Below, piece after piece: positions 42,891 to 52,800 of a stretch of DNA of 64,000 nt. The notes beneath the pieces were generated by a model that saw only the letters and a program-made list of their open reading frames with translations, had not been told where the DNA came from and searched no databases. Origin of the DNA: Lysobacterales bacterium (GTDB taxonomy: Bacteria > Pseudomonadota > Gammaproteobacteria > Xanthomonadales > Xanthomonadaceae); NCBI GenBank assembly GCA_020442465.1, contig JAGRJY010000157.1:42576-106575 (forward strand). The letters are read 5' to 3'. Within the stretch, counting starts at the first letter, position 1. The number at the start of each line of letters is the position of its first letter. Both the position numbers and the translations under genes were made by a program.

Positions 42891-45332
42891 TCAGTTCACG
42901 CAGCTGCCCTCGAACCCGTCGGCGAAGCCGGCATCGACGCCGTTGCGGATGCGAATCTCGGTGAGTGCAGTCGGCAGGATCGACGCGTTCACCGGGTTGG
43001 ACAGGCGCAGACGAAAAGTTTCGACGGGCTCGACCAGCGCATCCGCATCGATCGGGATGCCGATCAGCTTGGGTGCGAAGTCACCGGGCGCCCAGATCAG
43101 TGTCTGGTCGGCCGGTGCGGCGTAGTCGGTACCGGGCGTCGCCGTCCCCGCCTCGTGGGTGAGGTCGACCTGCACCGCCGCGACACCACCACTGGGGCGT
43201 CGCACCTCGACAACCAGTTCGCGACCTTCGATGCCGACTGCAGCACAGCTGGCGAAACTGATCTGCTCCGGCCCCGGGTCAGTCACCGTGTGCGCCGCGA
43301 TCGCGGTGACGTTGTCGCCCGTGGCGCTGGAGAACGCACCGGCCAGTGTCTGGTAGGTGGCGGTGATCGTTCGCGAGCCGACCTGCAGCGGCAATAGCTC
43401 ACAGCTTCCTGCGCTGGTCAGCGCCGTGGCAGTCGGCTGCAGCGTCATCGTGCAGGTGGTGGCCGGTGAAGTGTTCATCGACACCAGAACCGTTCCATTG
43501 GGCTTGAACGGGCCGCTGGTCGCCGTAGCCACCACTTCCACCGAAAACGGAATGCCCGCGGGAAACGGATCCGGCGCGTCCGACACGGTGATCTGCAGCT
43601 GGCCAAAGCTGAACTCACTGCTTCGTCCTTCGGCATCGGTGGCCACCGCCACCACGACGTCGTCGGCATCGAGATCGAAGCCTGGCGGCAGGGTGAAGGT
43701 TACCGACTTGCTGGTCTGGGCCTCGGTGAGCAAGTAAACATCGCTGTCGATCAGTTCCTCGCCCTCGTCACCGAGAGCGCGGTAGAAGTCCACGCGCAGA
43801 GGATAGGCGCTGTTCGCCGGCGCCGAATCGACCCCGTAGGTCAAGTTGAGCTGGTCGCCGGCCACGCTGAACGCGCTGATGACGGGGAAGTTCTGCGACT
43901 GGTTGGCGCCAAGGTCGACATCGTCGACGTCGTTCAGCGTGCGCCCGAACGCCACCCCACCGCCCGCGGTCGGATGCGGGAAGTCGAGGCCGATGCCCTG
44001 GTTGCCAAGCATGCGGTTGCCGACGAACTCGATGAAGGTGCCGGCCAACGCGGAGTTTGGCAGGCGCACGGCTGAACCGAGGTCGACGCCGAACGATGCG
44101 CCGGCCGCGAACACGTTGCCTTCGCCGACGCCCAGCCCACCGATCAGCACCTTCGGCACACGGCTATTGTTGCCGAGAAAGATCTCGATGTGGTCCTTTT
44201 GCACGCCGACGCGGCTGCCGTCGACGCCGAGCCCGAAGATGTTGCCCTGGATCACTGCGGCTTCAGTCATGGTGCGGTTGGTCATGATGCGCAACGCACC
44301 GCCGAACGCGCCGCTGAAGTTGCGCGCCGCGCGGCTGAATCGGTTGTCGAGGATCCGCACCGTCGGCGTCTGGAACGCGTCATCACCCGGGTTGACGCTG
44401 AACGGGTCGCGGAACGGCAAGGATGTGATGCCATCCGGCGCGAAGCCGATCAGGTTGCCTTCGATCAGGATATCGCCGCGATCGGTCATGACGCTGTTCA
44501 CGCGGACGATGTTGGTGCCGCCCCCGGGCAGCGGCGGACTGCTCAGATCGCGACCGCTGCCGGCGATGACATTGCGATCCTCGGGGTTCGAGCCGCCGAT
44601 GATGATCTGCCGGTTGAAGAACCCCAGCTCGAACACCGTGCCGGGTGAACTGTAGTCAGGGCTTTCTCCGAGCGCGGTGACGCCGAACCAATTGCCGCGA
44701 ATGACGTGGCGCAGACCACCGCTGACCATGCCACTGGTGGGCGTGAAGATGGCCAGGCCACGCAGTTCGAACAGGGTGGCCGTGCCGTTGAGCTGGAACA
44801 CGTTGTTGGGCACGAAGATGCCGCTGCGGGTGAGCTCGATCTTGAGCTGGGCGTTGTTGGCACCCGGCGCCGGAATCGTGTTCGGCTGCGCGCCCGGCTG
44901 GGTGTAGCCGTCGATGCTGAGCGGTTGATTGATGGCAGGCAGCGCCGTGCCGATCTCGATGCGGCATACGCCGGTCTCTGCCGAACATCCCGGGTCGGAG
45001 CCGGGAATCGAGAACGTGATCGCGTCGCCACCTGCGAGGTTGTTGGCGGCGAACATCGCGCCACGCAGCGAGCAGTCTGCGGCGGCGGCCGTGCATGCGG
45101 AGAGCGAGGTATCCGAGGTGGTGTCGACGACGAAGTTGGCCGCCGACACAGCGCGCGCGCCCAGCAGTCCGATCATCAGCCCGGCGCCGGCGAGCGAGAC
45201 GAACCTCGCGCACCGATGCGCAATCGAACGGCCCGACCGCGCGGGAGGGCGACAACGATCAGGCCGGAGCAATGCCGGGGCGCTGGCCTGGACGCCACGG
45301 AACGAGCAAGCACAGCCTGGCAGCATGACCAT
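42891..45332 (-). CDS. Secreted beta-helix protein with CSLREL-type repeat, Calx-beta domain and GFE ending
   Basis: The product of about 813 residues has a signal-like segment (FVSLAGAGLMIGLLGARAVSA) preceded by about 45 hydrophilic residues. A CSLREL-type repeat follows (TAAAADCSLRGAMFAANN), then a parallel-beta-helix-like region with Gly/Asn/Val ladders (VIRGNWFGVT, LIEGNLIGFAPDG, VIQGNIFGLGVDGSRVGV), then Ig-like segments, and a Calx-beta-like domain near the C-terminus (LTHEAGTATPGTDYAAPADQT). It ends AGFADGFEGSCVN, a variant of the F-x-x-G-F-E motif with five extra residues. The start is uncertain: a TTG at 45416 is open; the first in-frame ATG is at 45332. A surface or adhesive role is plausible. 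It is convergent with the desuccinylase-like gene. Confidence 0.82.
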   Translation of the reverse strand: MVMLPGCACSFRGVQASAPALLRPDRCRPPARSGRSIAHRCARFVSLAGAGLMIGLLGARAVSAANFVVDTTSDTSLSACTAAAADCSLRGAMFAANNLAGGDAITFSIPGSDPGCSAETGVCRIEIGTALPAINQPLSIDGYTQPGAQPNTIPAPGANNAQLKIELTRSGIFVPNNVFQLNGTATLFELRGLAIFTPTSGMVSGGLRHVIRGNWFGVTALGESPDYSSPGTVFELGFFNRQIIIGGSNPEDRNVIAGSGRDLSSPPLPGGGTNIVRVNSVMTDRGDILIEGNLIGFAPDGITSLPFRDPFSVNPGDDAFQTPTVRILDNRFSRAARNFSGAFGGALRIMTNRTMTEAAVIQGNIFGLGVDGSRVGVQKDHIEIFLGNNSRVPKVLIGGLGVGEGNVFAAGASFGVDLGSAVRLPNSALAGTFIEFVGNRMLGNQGIGLDFPHPTAGGGVAFGRTLNDVDDVDLGANQSQNFPVISAFSVAGDQLNLTYGVDSAPANSAYPLRVDFYRALGDEGEELIDSDVYLLTEAQTSKSVTFTLPPGFDLDADDVVVAVATDAEGRSSEFSFGQLQITVSDAPDPFPAGIPFSVEVVATATSGPFKPNGTVLVSMNTSPATTCTMTLQPTATALTSAGSCELLPLQVGSRTITATYQTLAGAFSSATGDNVTAIAAHTVTDPGPEQISFASCAAVGIEGRELVVEVRRPSGGVAAVQVDLTHEAGTATPGTDYAAPADQTLIWAPGDFAPKLIGIPIDADALVEPVETFRLRLSNPVNASILPTALTEIRIRNGVDAGFADGFEGSCVN

Positions 45333-45467
45333 ATGGAGGCTTCCCGGCTCGCCCAACGCGAGCCTTCCTGGGATAGCCACGGAGAACCGTGCAGATTTCT
45401 GCCATGTCGGCGCCAACTCACGCGCTGGCGCGGCACGAGCCGCGCCGCCGCTGCCCGCGACCGGCGA

Positions 45468-46034
45468 TCAGAGCGCGGCCGAGTCTGCCGGGTCCGTTTC
45501 CGTCGCAGCCGGCGTCGCCCGGGTCGGAAGGGCGAGCAGGTATAACAACACCAGCATGCCCCCTACCGGCGCCAGGGAGATCAGCTGCCACCAGGGGTTG
45601 AATCCCGCGTCGCGCAGACGCCGGGTGCATGCGGCGATCCACGGCAGCAATACGGCGAGGGAAGCGATCTGCAGCGGCAGGGGGCCGAACGATTCGGCGA
45701 GCAGCTGGGCGAATCCGAGCACCATCACGACCGCCAGGGCAAACCACCAGAACTCCGGGCGCGCGGTGGTGCCGGTGAACTCGAGGCCACGCACGACCCC
45801 CTCATGCATCGCCGCGAGCGCCGATCGACTTGGCGTCACGTCACGGATCAACAAGCTTTCTGCCGGCACTTCGAACACGGCGGCAAGCGCGCGCAAGGAC
45901 TCGGTCGAAATCTTGGCGCCGGCTTCCAGGCGCTGAATCGTGCGCAAGTTCAGGCCGCTCAGCGTGGCGAGCTGCTCCTGCGACCACTGGCGCGTGTTGC
46001 GCAAAGTGCGAAGCCGGGTGCTGTCGATGTGCAT
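45468..46034 (-). CDS. HTH regulator fused to DUF805 membrane domain
   Basis: The 188-residue product has an XRE-type helix-turn-helix at its start (RLRTLRNTRQWSQEQLATLSGLNLRTIQRLEAGAKIS, about 6-42), then a DUF805-like membrane region of three or four helices (FWWFALAVVMVLGFAQLL, LQIASLAVLLPWIAACTRRLRDAGFNPWWQLISLAPVGGMLVLLY). DNA-binding and membrane domains in one chain suggest a membrane-tethered transcription regulator. The start at 46034 has a strong GAGGAGG 7 bases upstream. The second palindrome array begins 122 bases upstream of it, in the promoter side. The target is unknown. Confidence 0.87.
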   Translation of the reverse strand: MHIDSTRLRTLRNTRQWSQEQLATLSGLNLRTIQRLEAGAKISTESLRALAAVFEVPAESLLIRDVTPSRSALAAMHEGVVRGLEFTGTTARPEFWWFALAVVMVLGFAQLLAESFGPLPLQIASLAVLLPWIAACTRRLRDAGFNPWWQLISLAPVGGMLVLLYLLALPTRATPAATETDPADSAAL

Positions 46035-46156
46035 GGGTCCTCCTCGGGGACACAGGGTCGGTGCCCGCAGATCATCCTGCCGCAAGCCACCCCAGCGTGA
46101 CGACATCGCCCCGACATCGGCCCGACAGGACGCCGCAGGATCACCGGGCGCCCGTG

Positions 46157-46702
46157 GTCGGGGTTGAAACCCCTCCTACAAGCGAGCTGCACGATCTCTT
46201 GGGAATCCTGTAGGAGGGCATTCATTCCCGACCCACCGACACCGCCACAGCGGGGAACACGCGGGCCGCGGTCGGGGTTGAAACCCCTCCTACAAGCGAG
46301 CTGCGCCGATCTCGCGGGAACCCTGTGGGAGGGCACTAATTCCCGACCCACCATACACACCGCGACGCCGAGGGAAAACGCGGGCCGCGGTCGGGGTTGA
46401 AACCCCTCCTACAGGCGAGCTGCGCCGATCTCTGGGGAATCCTGTAGGAGGGCATTCATTCCCGACCCACCATACACACCGCGACGCCGGGGGAAAGCGC
46501 GGGCCGTGGTCGGGGTTGAAACCCCTCCTACAAGCGAGCTGCGCCGATCTCTGAGGAGTCCTGTAGGAGGGAATTCATTCCCGACCCACGTACACATCCG
46601 CACAGCGGGGAACACGCGGGCCGTGGTCGGGGTTGAAACCCCTCCTACAAGCGAACTGCGCCGATCTCGCGGAAACCCTGTGGGAGGGAATTCATTCCCG
46701 AC
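46157..46702 (-). repeat. Second array of paired GTAG palindromes, five units, reverse orientation
   Basis: Five units repeat at 114-119 bp. Each has an element starting GTCGGGGTTG and ending CCCCTCCTAC (46157, 46271, 46390, 46509, 46626) and, after about 30 bases, one starting GTAGGAGGG or GTGGGAGGG and ending TTCCCGAC (46210, 46325, 46444, 46563, 46680). These are the reverse complements of the palindromes in the array at 5228-6217, in the same order when read on the minus strand, so the two arrays hold the same pair in opposite genomic orientation. The inner spacer is 30-31 bases here against 57 there, with unrelated sequence. Several copies have diverged at one or two positions. The array lies between the HTH-DUF805 gene (upstream side) and the 3' end of the desaturase gene. 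Confidence 0.92.
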
Positions 46703-46753
46703 CCACGTACGTGGGGGCCATGCGTCATGGCCCCACGCCCGGCAGGCCTACTC

Positions 46754-47755
46754 CTACGCGCGTGCGCGGCGCGGGAACCCGACCATCTGCTTGGTCTCTT
46801 CGCACCACAGCTTGAGGCGCGCGCACTTCAGGCTGCTCCACATCGTCAGCCGCGGGCCGGCTTGCAGCAGGGGGTGCGATTCGAAACATTCGCGCAGGCG
46901 ATAGTTGGGGATGCGGCTGGCCAGATGATGGATGTGGTGATAGCCGATGTTGCCGGTGAACCAGTGCACCACCTTGGGCAGATCGTAGAACGAGCTGCCG
47001 GCCATCGCCGCGTCGTTCGAGTTCCAGTCTTCACCGCGCGTCCAGTACGCGCCTTCGAAGTTGTGCTGCACGTAGAACAGCCACACTCCCGCGGCGCCAG
47101 CGAGCAACACGATCGGCAGGTGCACCATCCACACCGTGTGCCAGCCGATGCTGAAGCCCATCGCGACGAAGGCGATCGCCAGCACCAGGTTGTTGAGCAG
47201 CACGCTGGCCCATTCCTTCTTCCACGACAGCGGCATGTCGAACGGCAGGCGGTGCTTGATCACGAACTGGTAGACCGGACCGATGCCCAGCAGCACGGGC
47301 GTGCTGCGATACAGGCGGTACATGAACCGGTTCCACCAGCCCAGCGCCTGGTACTCGGCGACGGTAAGGGTGTTGATGTCGCCGATCTCGCGGCGATCGA
47401 GATTGCCCGACGAACCGTGGTGCACGGCGTGGGTCTTCTTCCAGTAACCGTAGGGAAACAGCGTGATCACGCCGAGGCAGCGGCCGACCAGATCGTTCGC
47501 CTGCTTGCTGGCGAAGAACGACTGGTGTCCGCAGTCGTGCTGGATGATGAAGGTACGCACGTACAGTCCAGCGGCGGGGACGGCCAGCAGCAGCGTCCAC
47601 AGATAGGACCACTCCGCCACCACGCTCCATGCCATCAGCGACCACAGCACCGTAAACGGCACCAGGGTATCGACCAGCTGCCACACCGCCTTGCTGAGCT
47701 GCGGCTTGGCGAAGCGCGCACACCAGGCACGCAGATTGATTGCATTGGGGTCCAT
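46754..47755 (-). CDS. Fatty acid desaturase
   Basis: The 333-residue membrane protein has the three histidine boxes of acyl-lipid desaturases: HDCGH at 73-77, HAVHH at 109-113 and HHIHH at 273-277, with QHNFE near 230. Four hydrophobic segments lie between. It should introduce a double bond into membrane fatty acids with molecular oxygen, using a di-iron centre. The ATG at 47755 has GAGG 6 bases upstream; a GTG at 47848 would add 31 residues and also has a GGGAGG ribosome binding site, so the N-terminus is uncertain. It is divergent from the DUF3592 gene pair. Confidence 0.92.
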   Translation of the reverse strand: MDPNAINLRAWCARFAKPQLSKAVWQLVDTLVPFTVLWSLMAWSVVAEWSYLWTLLLAVPAAGLYVRTFIIQHDCGHQSFFASKQANDLVGRCLGVITLFPYGYWKKTHAVHHGSSGNLDRREIGDINTLTVAEYQALGWWNRFMYRLYRSTPVLLGIGPVYQFVIKHRLPFDMPLSWKKEWASVLLNNLVLAIAFVAMGFSIGWHTVWMVHLPIVLLAGAAGVWLFYVQHNFEGAYWTRGEDWNSNDAAMAGSSFYDLPKVVHWFTGNIGYHHIHHLASRIPNYRLRECFESHPLLQAGPRLTMWSSLKCARLKLWCEETKQMVGFPRRARA

Positions 47756-47848
47756 CGACGCCTCACTCGGATTCACTGTCGGTTCCTCTCCCAGGCCAGA
47801 CTGCACCGGCGACGCGGGCGGTGGCCCGGGCCGGATTCGGGTTGTCAC

Positions 47849-48172
47849 GTGCCGAGGCCCTCCCCCAGCCGAGGCGACATCCTAATCCAGGACGCGGCCG
47901 AGGGGACGTGCCATGCGGCAGGCCGTTCATGAATCGGGCCCACGCAAGTGCGCCGAGCCCCGCAGGGTCACGCTCCACGCCAGCATCCCGATGCACCGAA
48001 TTCGGCCCCGCCATCGAACCCTCCGACGCCGCCCCGGATCATTGTGCCGCGCTTCGGCACGTGCGCACGCGGCGTACGACCAAAGTCGCAACGCAGGCCG
48101 ATCGCGCCGTTCGACTTGAAGTGCGCGGCGGGCGACGTTTACCTTCCTGCACGGTCTGCCCGGAGCGATGCA
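47849..48172. other. Divergent intergenic region without visible gene
   Basis: About 320 bases separate the desaturase gene (minus) and the DUF3592 pair (plus). It presumably contains both promoters. I see no clear hexamers, palindromes or small ORF worth reporting. Confidence 0.5.
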
Positions 48173-48709
48173 ATGCTGCTGAAAGGCTTCTTCGGTTTCC
48201 TGCTGCTTCTCGGCCTGTTCTTCGTCGGCTTCGGCGTGTACTTCATCGCCTACGGCAACGAGGCGCGCGACTGGCCGACGGTCGAAGGCACGATCGAATC
48301 GGTGCGCGTGCGCAGCGACCTGCAGATGGCCGGCAGCGCCTCGCGCTCGCGCGAGGAACGCGAACGCCGCAGGCAGTACTACCCGTCGATCGCGTATCGC
48401 TGGGAGGTCGATGGCCAAACCTATTCGGGGTCGCGCTACCGACTCGGCACCACCCACGACAAGTTCAACGAGCGCGAAGACGCGGTGGCCGCGGCGGTCA
48501 AGTACCGGAACGGCGCGCCGATTACGGTTTACTACGACCCGAAGAATCCCTCCGAAGCGGTGCTCGACAACAGCCTCTCGGTCGCGGTCTTCGCGCCGCT
48601 GCTGCTGGGATTCCTGTTCGCACCGGTAGGCTGGCTGGGGCTGCGGCACCAGGACAAGCTGAAGGCCGCGCTGGCCAAAGGGGACGCCGAACCCCTCGAT
48701 CTGGCATGA
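48173..48709 (+). CDS. DUF3592 family membrane protein
   Basis: The 178-residue product has a membrane helix at 6-28 and another near the C-terminus (VAVFAPLLLGFLFAPVGWLGL, about 140-160). Between them is a DUF3592-type extracytoplasmic domain: WPTVEGTIESVRV, YYPSIAYRWEVDGQTYSGSRYRLG and YYDPKNPSEAVLD. The function is unknown. The start at 48173 is supported by GGAG 7 bases upstream. It overlaps the next gene by ATGA, so the pair is translationally coupled. Confidence 0.88.
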   Translation: MLLKGFFGFLLLLGLFFVGFGVYFIAYGNEARDWPTVEGTIESVRVRSDLQMAGSASRSREERERRRQYYPSIAYRWEVDGQTYSGSRYRLGTTHDKFNEREDAVAAAVKYRNGAPITVYYDPKNPSEAVLDNSLSVAVFAPLLLGFLFAPVGWLGLRHQDKLKAALAKGDAEPLDLA

Positions 48710-49467
48710 CCGCGCTCGGCGATCAGATCGTGCCGATCGACCGCGCCCTCGCGGCGCAGGGCTTTGCGCGCGAGGATCGGATGATGCAGGCGATCTGGCA
48801 CGGAAGGCTCGGCGACGATCAGCGCGACTGTGTCATCCGTATCGCTGCTGAGCGCCGCACCGGATACGTCGGCGAAGTCCGCTACCGCAGGACCTTGGGC
48901 TATCGACTGCGCATCGAACTGCAATCCTCCATCCGCACCCAGGTGTTCTTCGTGCGCGCCGCTTTCGCCCGCAACGCGTTCGTGCGCTGGATCTACAAGC
49001 TGCGTCGGCAGGTCACGCTGGACGCCGTGCCCGAGTCGCTCGACGGCTTCGTCGCCGTGACCATCGACCCGGCGTGGACACGGCAGTTGCTCACCGAATC
49101 GAAAGCGGTGGACGCCACCGCCCGGCTGCTGAAGCAAGGCGCCAGCCCTACTCTGGCTGGGAGCGCCTGTTTCATGCCCAGCTCGGACATGGGCAAGTTC
49201 CGCTACGCCAGCCCGATTCTGCCGCTCGAAGCGATCACCGACGCGCGCGTGCAAGCGGTGCTCGACGACATGCAGCAGATCGCCAGGGGGGCGGAACAGC
49301 TTCCCGCCCCGGAGGTCGTCCGTGAAGTCAGTGCGTTCGGCCGTTTCGCCGAGCAGCATCCCTGGGCGATTGCCGTCGCGCTGCTGCTCGGGCTGATGGG
49401 CGTCGTTGCTTTCGGTGCACTCCTGCTGGTGTTGACCGCCCTCGCCCTGAACGGACTGATGCGCTAG
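48706..49467 (+). CDS. Hypothetical membrane-anchored protein coupled to DUF3592 gene
   Basis: The 253-residue product has a globular N-terminal part of about 200 residues with no signal peptide, then a single C-terminal transmembrane helix (IAVALLLGLMGVVAFGALLLVL, about 225-246). Segments such as YRRTLGYRLRIELQSSIRTQVFFVR and LDDMQQIARGAEQL suggest an alpha/beta domain. I cannot assign a family. The start is fixed by the ATGA overlap with the DUF3592 gene at 48706, so the two are one coupled unit and may interact. The protein is probably tail-anchored, with the large domain in the cytoplasm. Confidence 0.82.
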   Translation: MTALGDQIVPIDRALAAQGFAREDRMMQAIWHGRLGDDQRDCVIRIAAERRTGYVGEVRYRRTLGYRLRIELQSSIRTQVFFVRAAFARNAFVRWIYKLRRQVTLDAVPESLDGFVAVTIDPAWTRQLLTESKAVDATARLLKQGASPTLAGSACFMPSSDMGKFRYASPILPLEAITDARVQAVLDDMQQIARGAEQLPAPEVVREVSAFGRFAEQHPWAIAVALLLGLMGVVAFGALLLVLTALALNGLMR

Positions 49468-49872
49468 CGGGCGTCGGCCATCGACGGGCCAACGAAGTGG
49501 CCCGATATCGCGGTGCAGCGGTTCGGCCAAGGGTTGCAGCCCTCCGCGGCGGCCGCAGCCAGACCAGTCCAGTCGATGCGACGGACCGATGCGACAGCGG
49601 CGGCCTGCTTTCCGCGCAACTCGGCGCCGACGACAGCACCGCGCCTGCCGACAGCCTGCAAAGCACACGCACGGTGGCGAAGCCGGCCGACGCAAGGGCA
49701 GCGCGCGATCGGCGCTCCACACTTCCTGCATATTCGCTTGCCAGTCTGCGCACCGGTTCCGCAGCGAACCGACGCGGACTCGTCGCCGAGGCGACCCGGT
49801 CGGCATTCCTGCTGCGGAACGCGATGGCGACCGCGATGCGTTCGCGCTGATTCGAACCACCAGGAGTTCCGC
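49468..49872. other. Intergenic region without supported gene
   Basis: About 400 bases separate the tail-anchored protein from the large secreted protein. Open frames exist on both strands because of GC richness but none has coding character or homology that I recognise. The AGGAG at about 49864 serves the gene at 49873. Confidence 0.5.
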
Positions 49873-52800
49873 ATGTCCGCACGACGCACCCCTCGCCCGC
49901 TCCGGCTCGCCGCCTGCCTCCTGCTCGCGACCAGCCCCGTCTACGCGTTCACCACTGGCGATGCCTGCGTCTCGCCCTACGTCATCGCCGACGGCGACGT
50001 GACCTCGCTGCGCGCCGCGGTGAACTGCGCCAATGCGGACGGCGTCGACAGCGTCATCGAGCTGGCTGAGAACGGCCTGTACGTGTTCAGCGACGGCGAC
50101 CCTGCCAGCACGACCCGTGCGGTGCGCAGCATCAGCGCCAATGGCGTATTCACCCTGCTCGGCCACGGCGCGACCCTGCAGCGCGATGCCGCCTCGTCGG
50201 CCCTGTTCGGGCTGCTCGACGTGACGCCCGGCGCCGTCGCCGAGCTGCAGGACCTCACCCTGTCCGGCGGCTCGGTCAATGCCGGCTCGCCGGGCGGTGG
50301 ACTGCGCGCCCAGGGCACAGTACGCGCCAACTCGATCCGCGTGATCGACAACGCCTCGCAGGGCCGGGGCGGCGGCATCGTGGTCGGCGCCGGCGCTTCG
50401 CTGGTGCTCAGCGACAGCACGGTGGCGCGCAACACGTCGGACAGCAACGGCGCCGGCATCCGCGCCGATGGCGGCAGCGCGCTGTGGGTGATCCGCTCCA
50501 CCGTGCAGGACAACACCGTCACCGGCACCGGCATGGGCGGCGGGATCCAGACACAAAGCGTCACCCGCATCCTGAATTCGACCATCACCGGGAACGTCGT
50601 CACCGGCGCGACCGCGCGCGGCGGCGGCATCGCGGTGGACGCGGGCGGTGACGTGACCATCGTCAATGCCACCCTGATGGACAACGCATCCAACGGCGAT
50701 GGCGAGCAGCTGCGCCGCAACAGCGGCACGGTCAGCGTCTACAACTCGATCCTCGGCGAGACGGTGGCGGACGCCGTCCAGGACTGCAGCAACGCCACCG
50801 TGCTGGCCAACACCCTGGTGTTCGACGGCGGCTGCAGCGCGCCGATCACCGGCGCGATCGCGTTTCTCCCGCTCGACACGGGTGCAAACGGCACAAGAAT
50901 CCTGCCGCTGGACGGCAGCGCCACCAGCGTCATCGATGCAGCCAATCCGAACTGGCTCGACGAAGACGAACTCGGCATCGACCTCAACGGCGACGGCGAC
51001 GCGAATGACGACTTCATCGGCGGCAATGACCAGTCGGGCAAACCGCGCGCGGTGTTTCCCGGCATCGAACTCGGCGCCGTCGAATACGTCTGCGGCGTCG
51101 GCGGCACCTATTTCCCTGCCAGCGCAGGGGAGATGGTGCTGGCGGTGGCCTGCGCCAACACAGACGGTATCGACAGCACGCTGGATCTGGTGTCGCAGGA
51201 CTACGTCTTCACCGAGGCGGACAACGCCGACAACGACTTCGGTGGTACCGCGCTTCCGCGCATCGTCGACGACGGCGATTTCACCGTCGACGGCAACCAG
51301 GCCCGCATCGCCCGCGACCCGGATGCCGGTGAAAACTTCCGCATCCTGTTCGTGAACACCAACCTCGACACCGTGATTCTCAGGGACGTCGCCATCGAAG
51401 ATGGACGGCTCACCGGCAGCAGCCACCGCGGCGGCGGCATTCTCAATCGAGGCAATCTGCAGCTGCATCGCTCGGTGGTGCGCGGCAACAGCACGCTGGG
51501 TCTTGCCGGTCGCGGCGGGGGCATTCAGAACGAAGGCAACCTGCTGCTCAGCCGCAGCCTGATCGACGACAACGCGACGTTCGATGCCGGGTCGTTCGGC
51601 GGCGGACTGAACAACGAAGGCAGCGGCACGGCGATCCTGGTCAACAGCACGGTGACCCGCAACCTCGTCGCCAGCACACTGAGTGGCAGCGGCGGCGGCA
51701 TCCGCTCGGACGGCGACGACACCCTGCTGCTGATCGTGAACAGTACGATCGCCTACAACGAGACCTTCAATTCGGCCAACGAAATCTCGGTCTTCGACGG
51801 CACCGTGCTCTCGTACAACTCCTTGGTCGCCACCACGGGGGGATTCGCCTGCGAAGGCGGCGGATCGCTCGCCTATCTGGTCGAGAACGGCATGGCCAGC
51901 GACGCCAGCTGCGGGGCGACGCTCACCGCCGATCCGCAGCTGGGTGCGTTGGACGAGTCCGCGTTCGTACCGTTCTATCCGCTGTCGGGTGGCAACGTCG
52001 ATACCGTCAACTTCGGCGACAGCCAATGGCTCGATGAGGCCACCGTCGGCTTCGATCTCAACGGCGACGGCGACGTCGTCGACCACCTCGGTGGCGAGAC
52101 CGACCAGGCCGGCGCGTCGCGCGTGCAGTGCGCCGAGGTCGACCTGGGCGCGACGGAGTACGCGCCGTGCGACGCCGCGTACGCGATCGGCGGCATCGTG
52201 ACCGGCCTCGCCGACGGCAACAGCGTCGGCCTGTCCCTCAACGGGACGGCGCTCATCGACGTTTCCGCCAACGGTGCTTTTGCCTTTCCCGGCACGGTCG
52301 CCTACGGCGGCAGCTACGAGGTGGTTGTCACCGCCCACCCGACCGCGCCCAACCAGACCTGCACGATCGGCAACGGCAGCGGACGTGTCGCCAACGCGAA
52401 CGTGTCGAACGTGTTCGTGACCTGCGTCGTCAACGAGTACGCGATCGGCGGCACGGTCAGCGGGCTCTCGGCGGGCAGCACGCTGGTGCTGCAGAACAAC
52501 GGCGGCGGCGACCTCACACTCACCGCCGACGGCAGCTTCGTGTTCGACGACGGCGTGGCGGACGCTGCGACCTACGCGGTCACGGTGTCGCAGCAGCCGG
52601 GCATGCCGAGCCAGCTCTGTGTTGTGTCCCAGGGCAGCGGCACCGTGGCCGGCAGCGCCGTGACCGATGTGCTGGTCACCTGCGCACCCAACGGCGTGGA
52701 CCTGGTCGCCAGCATCACCGACGAAGTCGACTTCGTGTCCGGCGGTGAAACCTTGAGCTATGTCGTCACAATCCTGAATCAGGGCCCGGTGGATGCCGCG

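Noticed and set aside
49513..49872. N-terminal extension of the secreted protein starting at 49513
   Set aside because: The extension is hydrophilic and Arg-rich, while the ATG at 49873 has an AGGAG and opens with a signal peptide.
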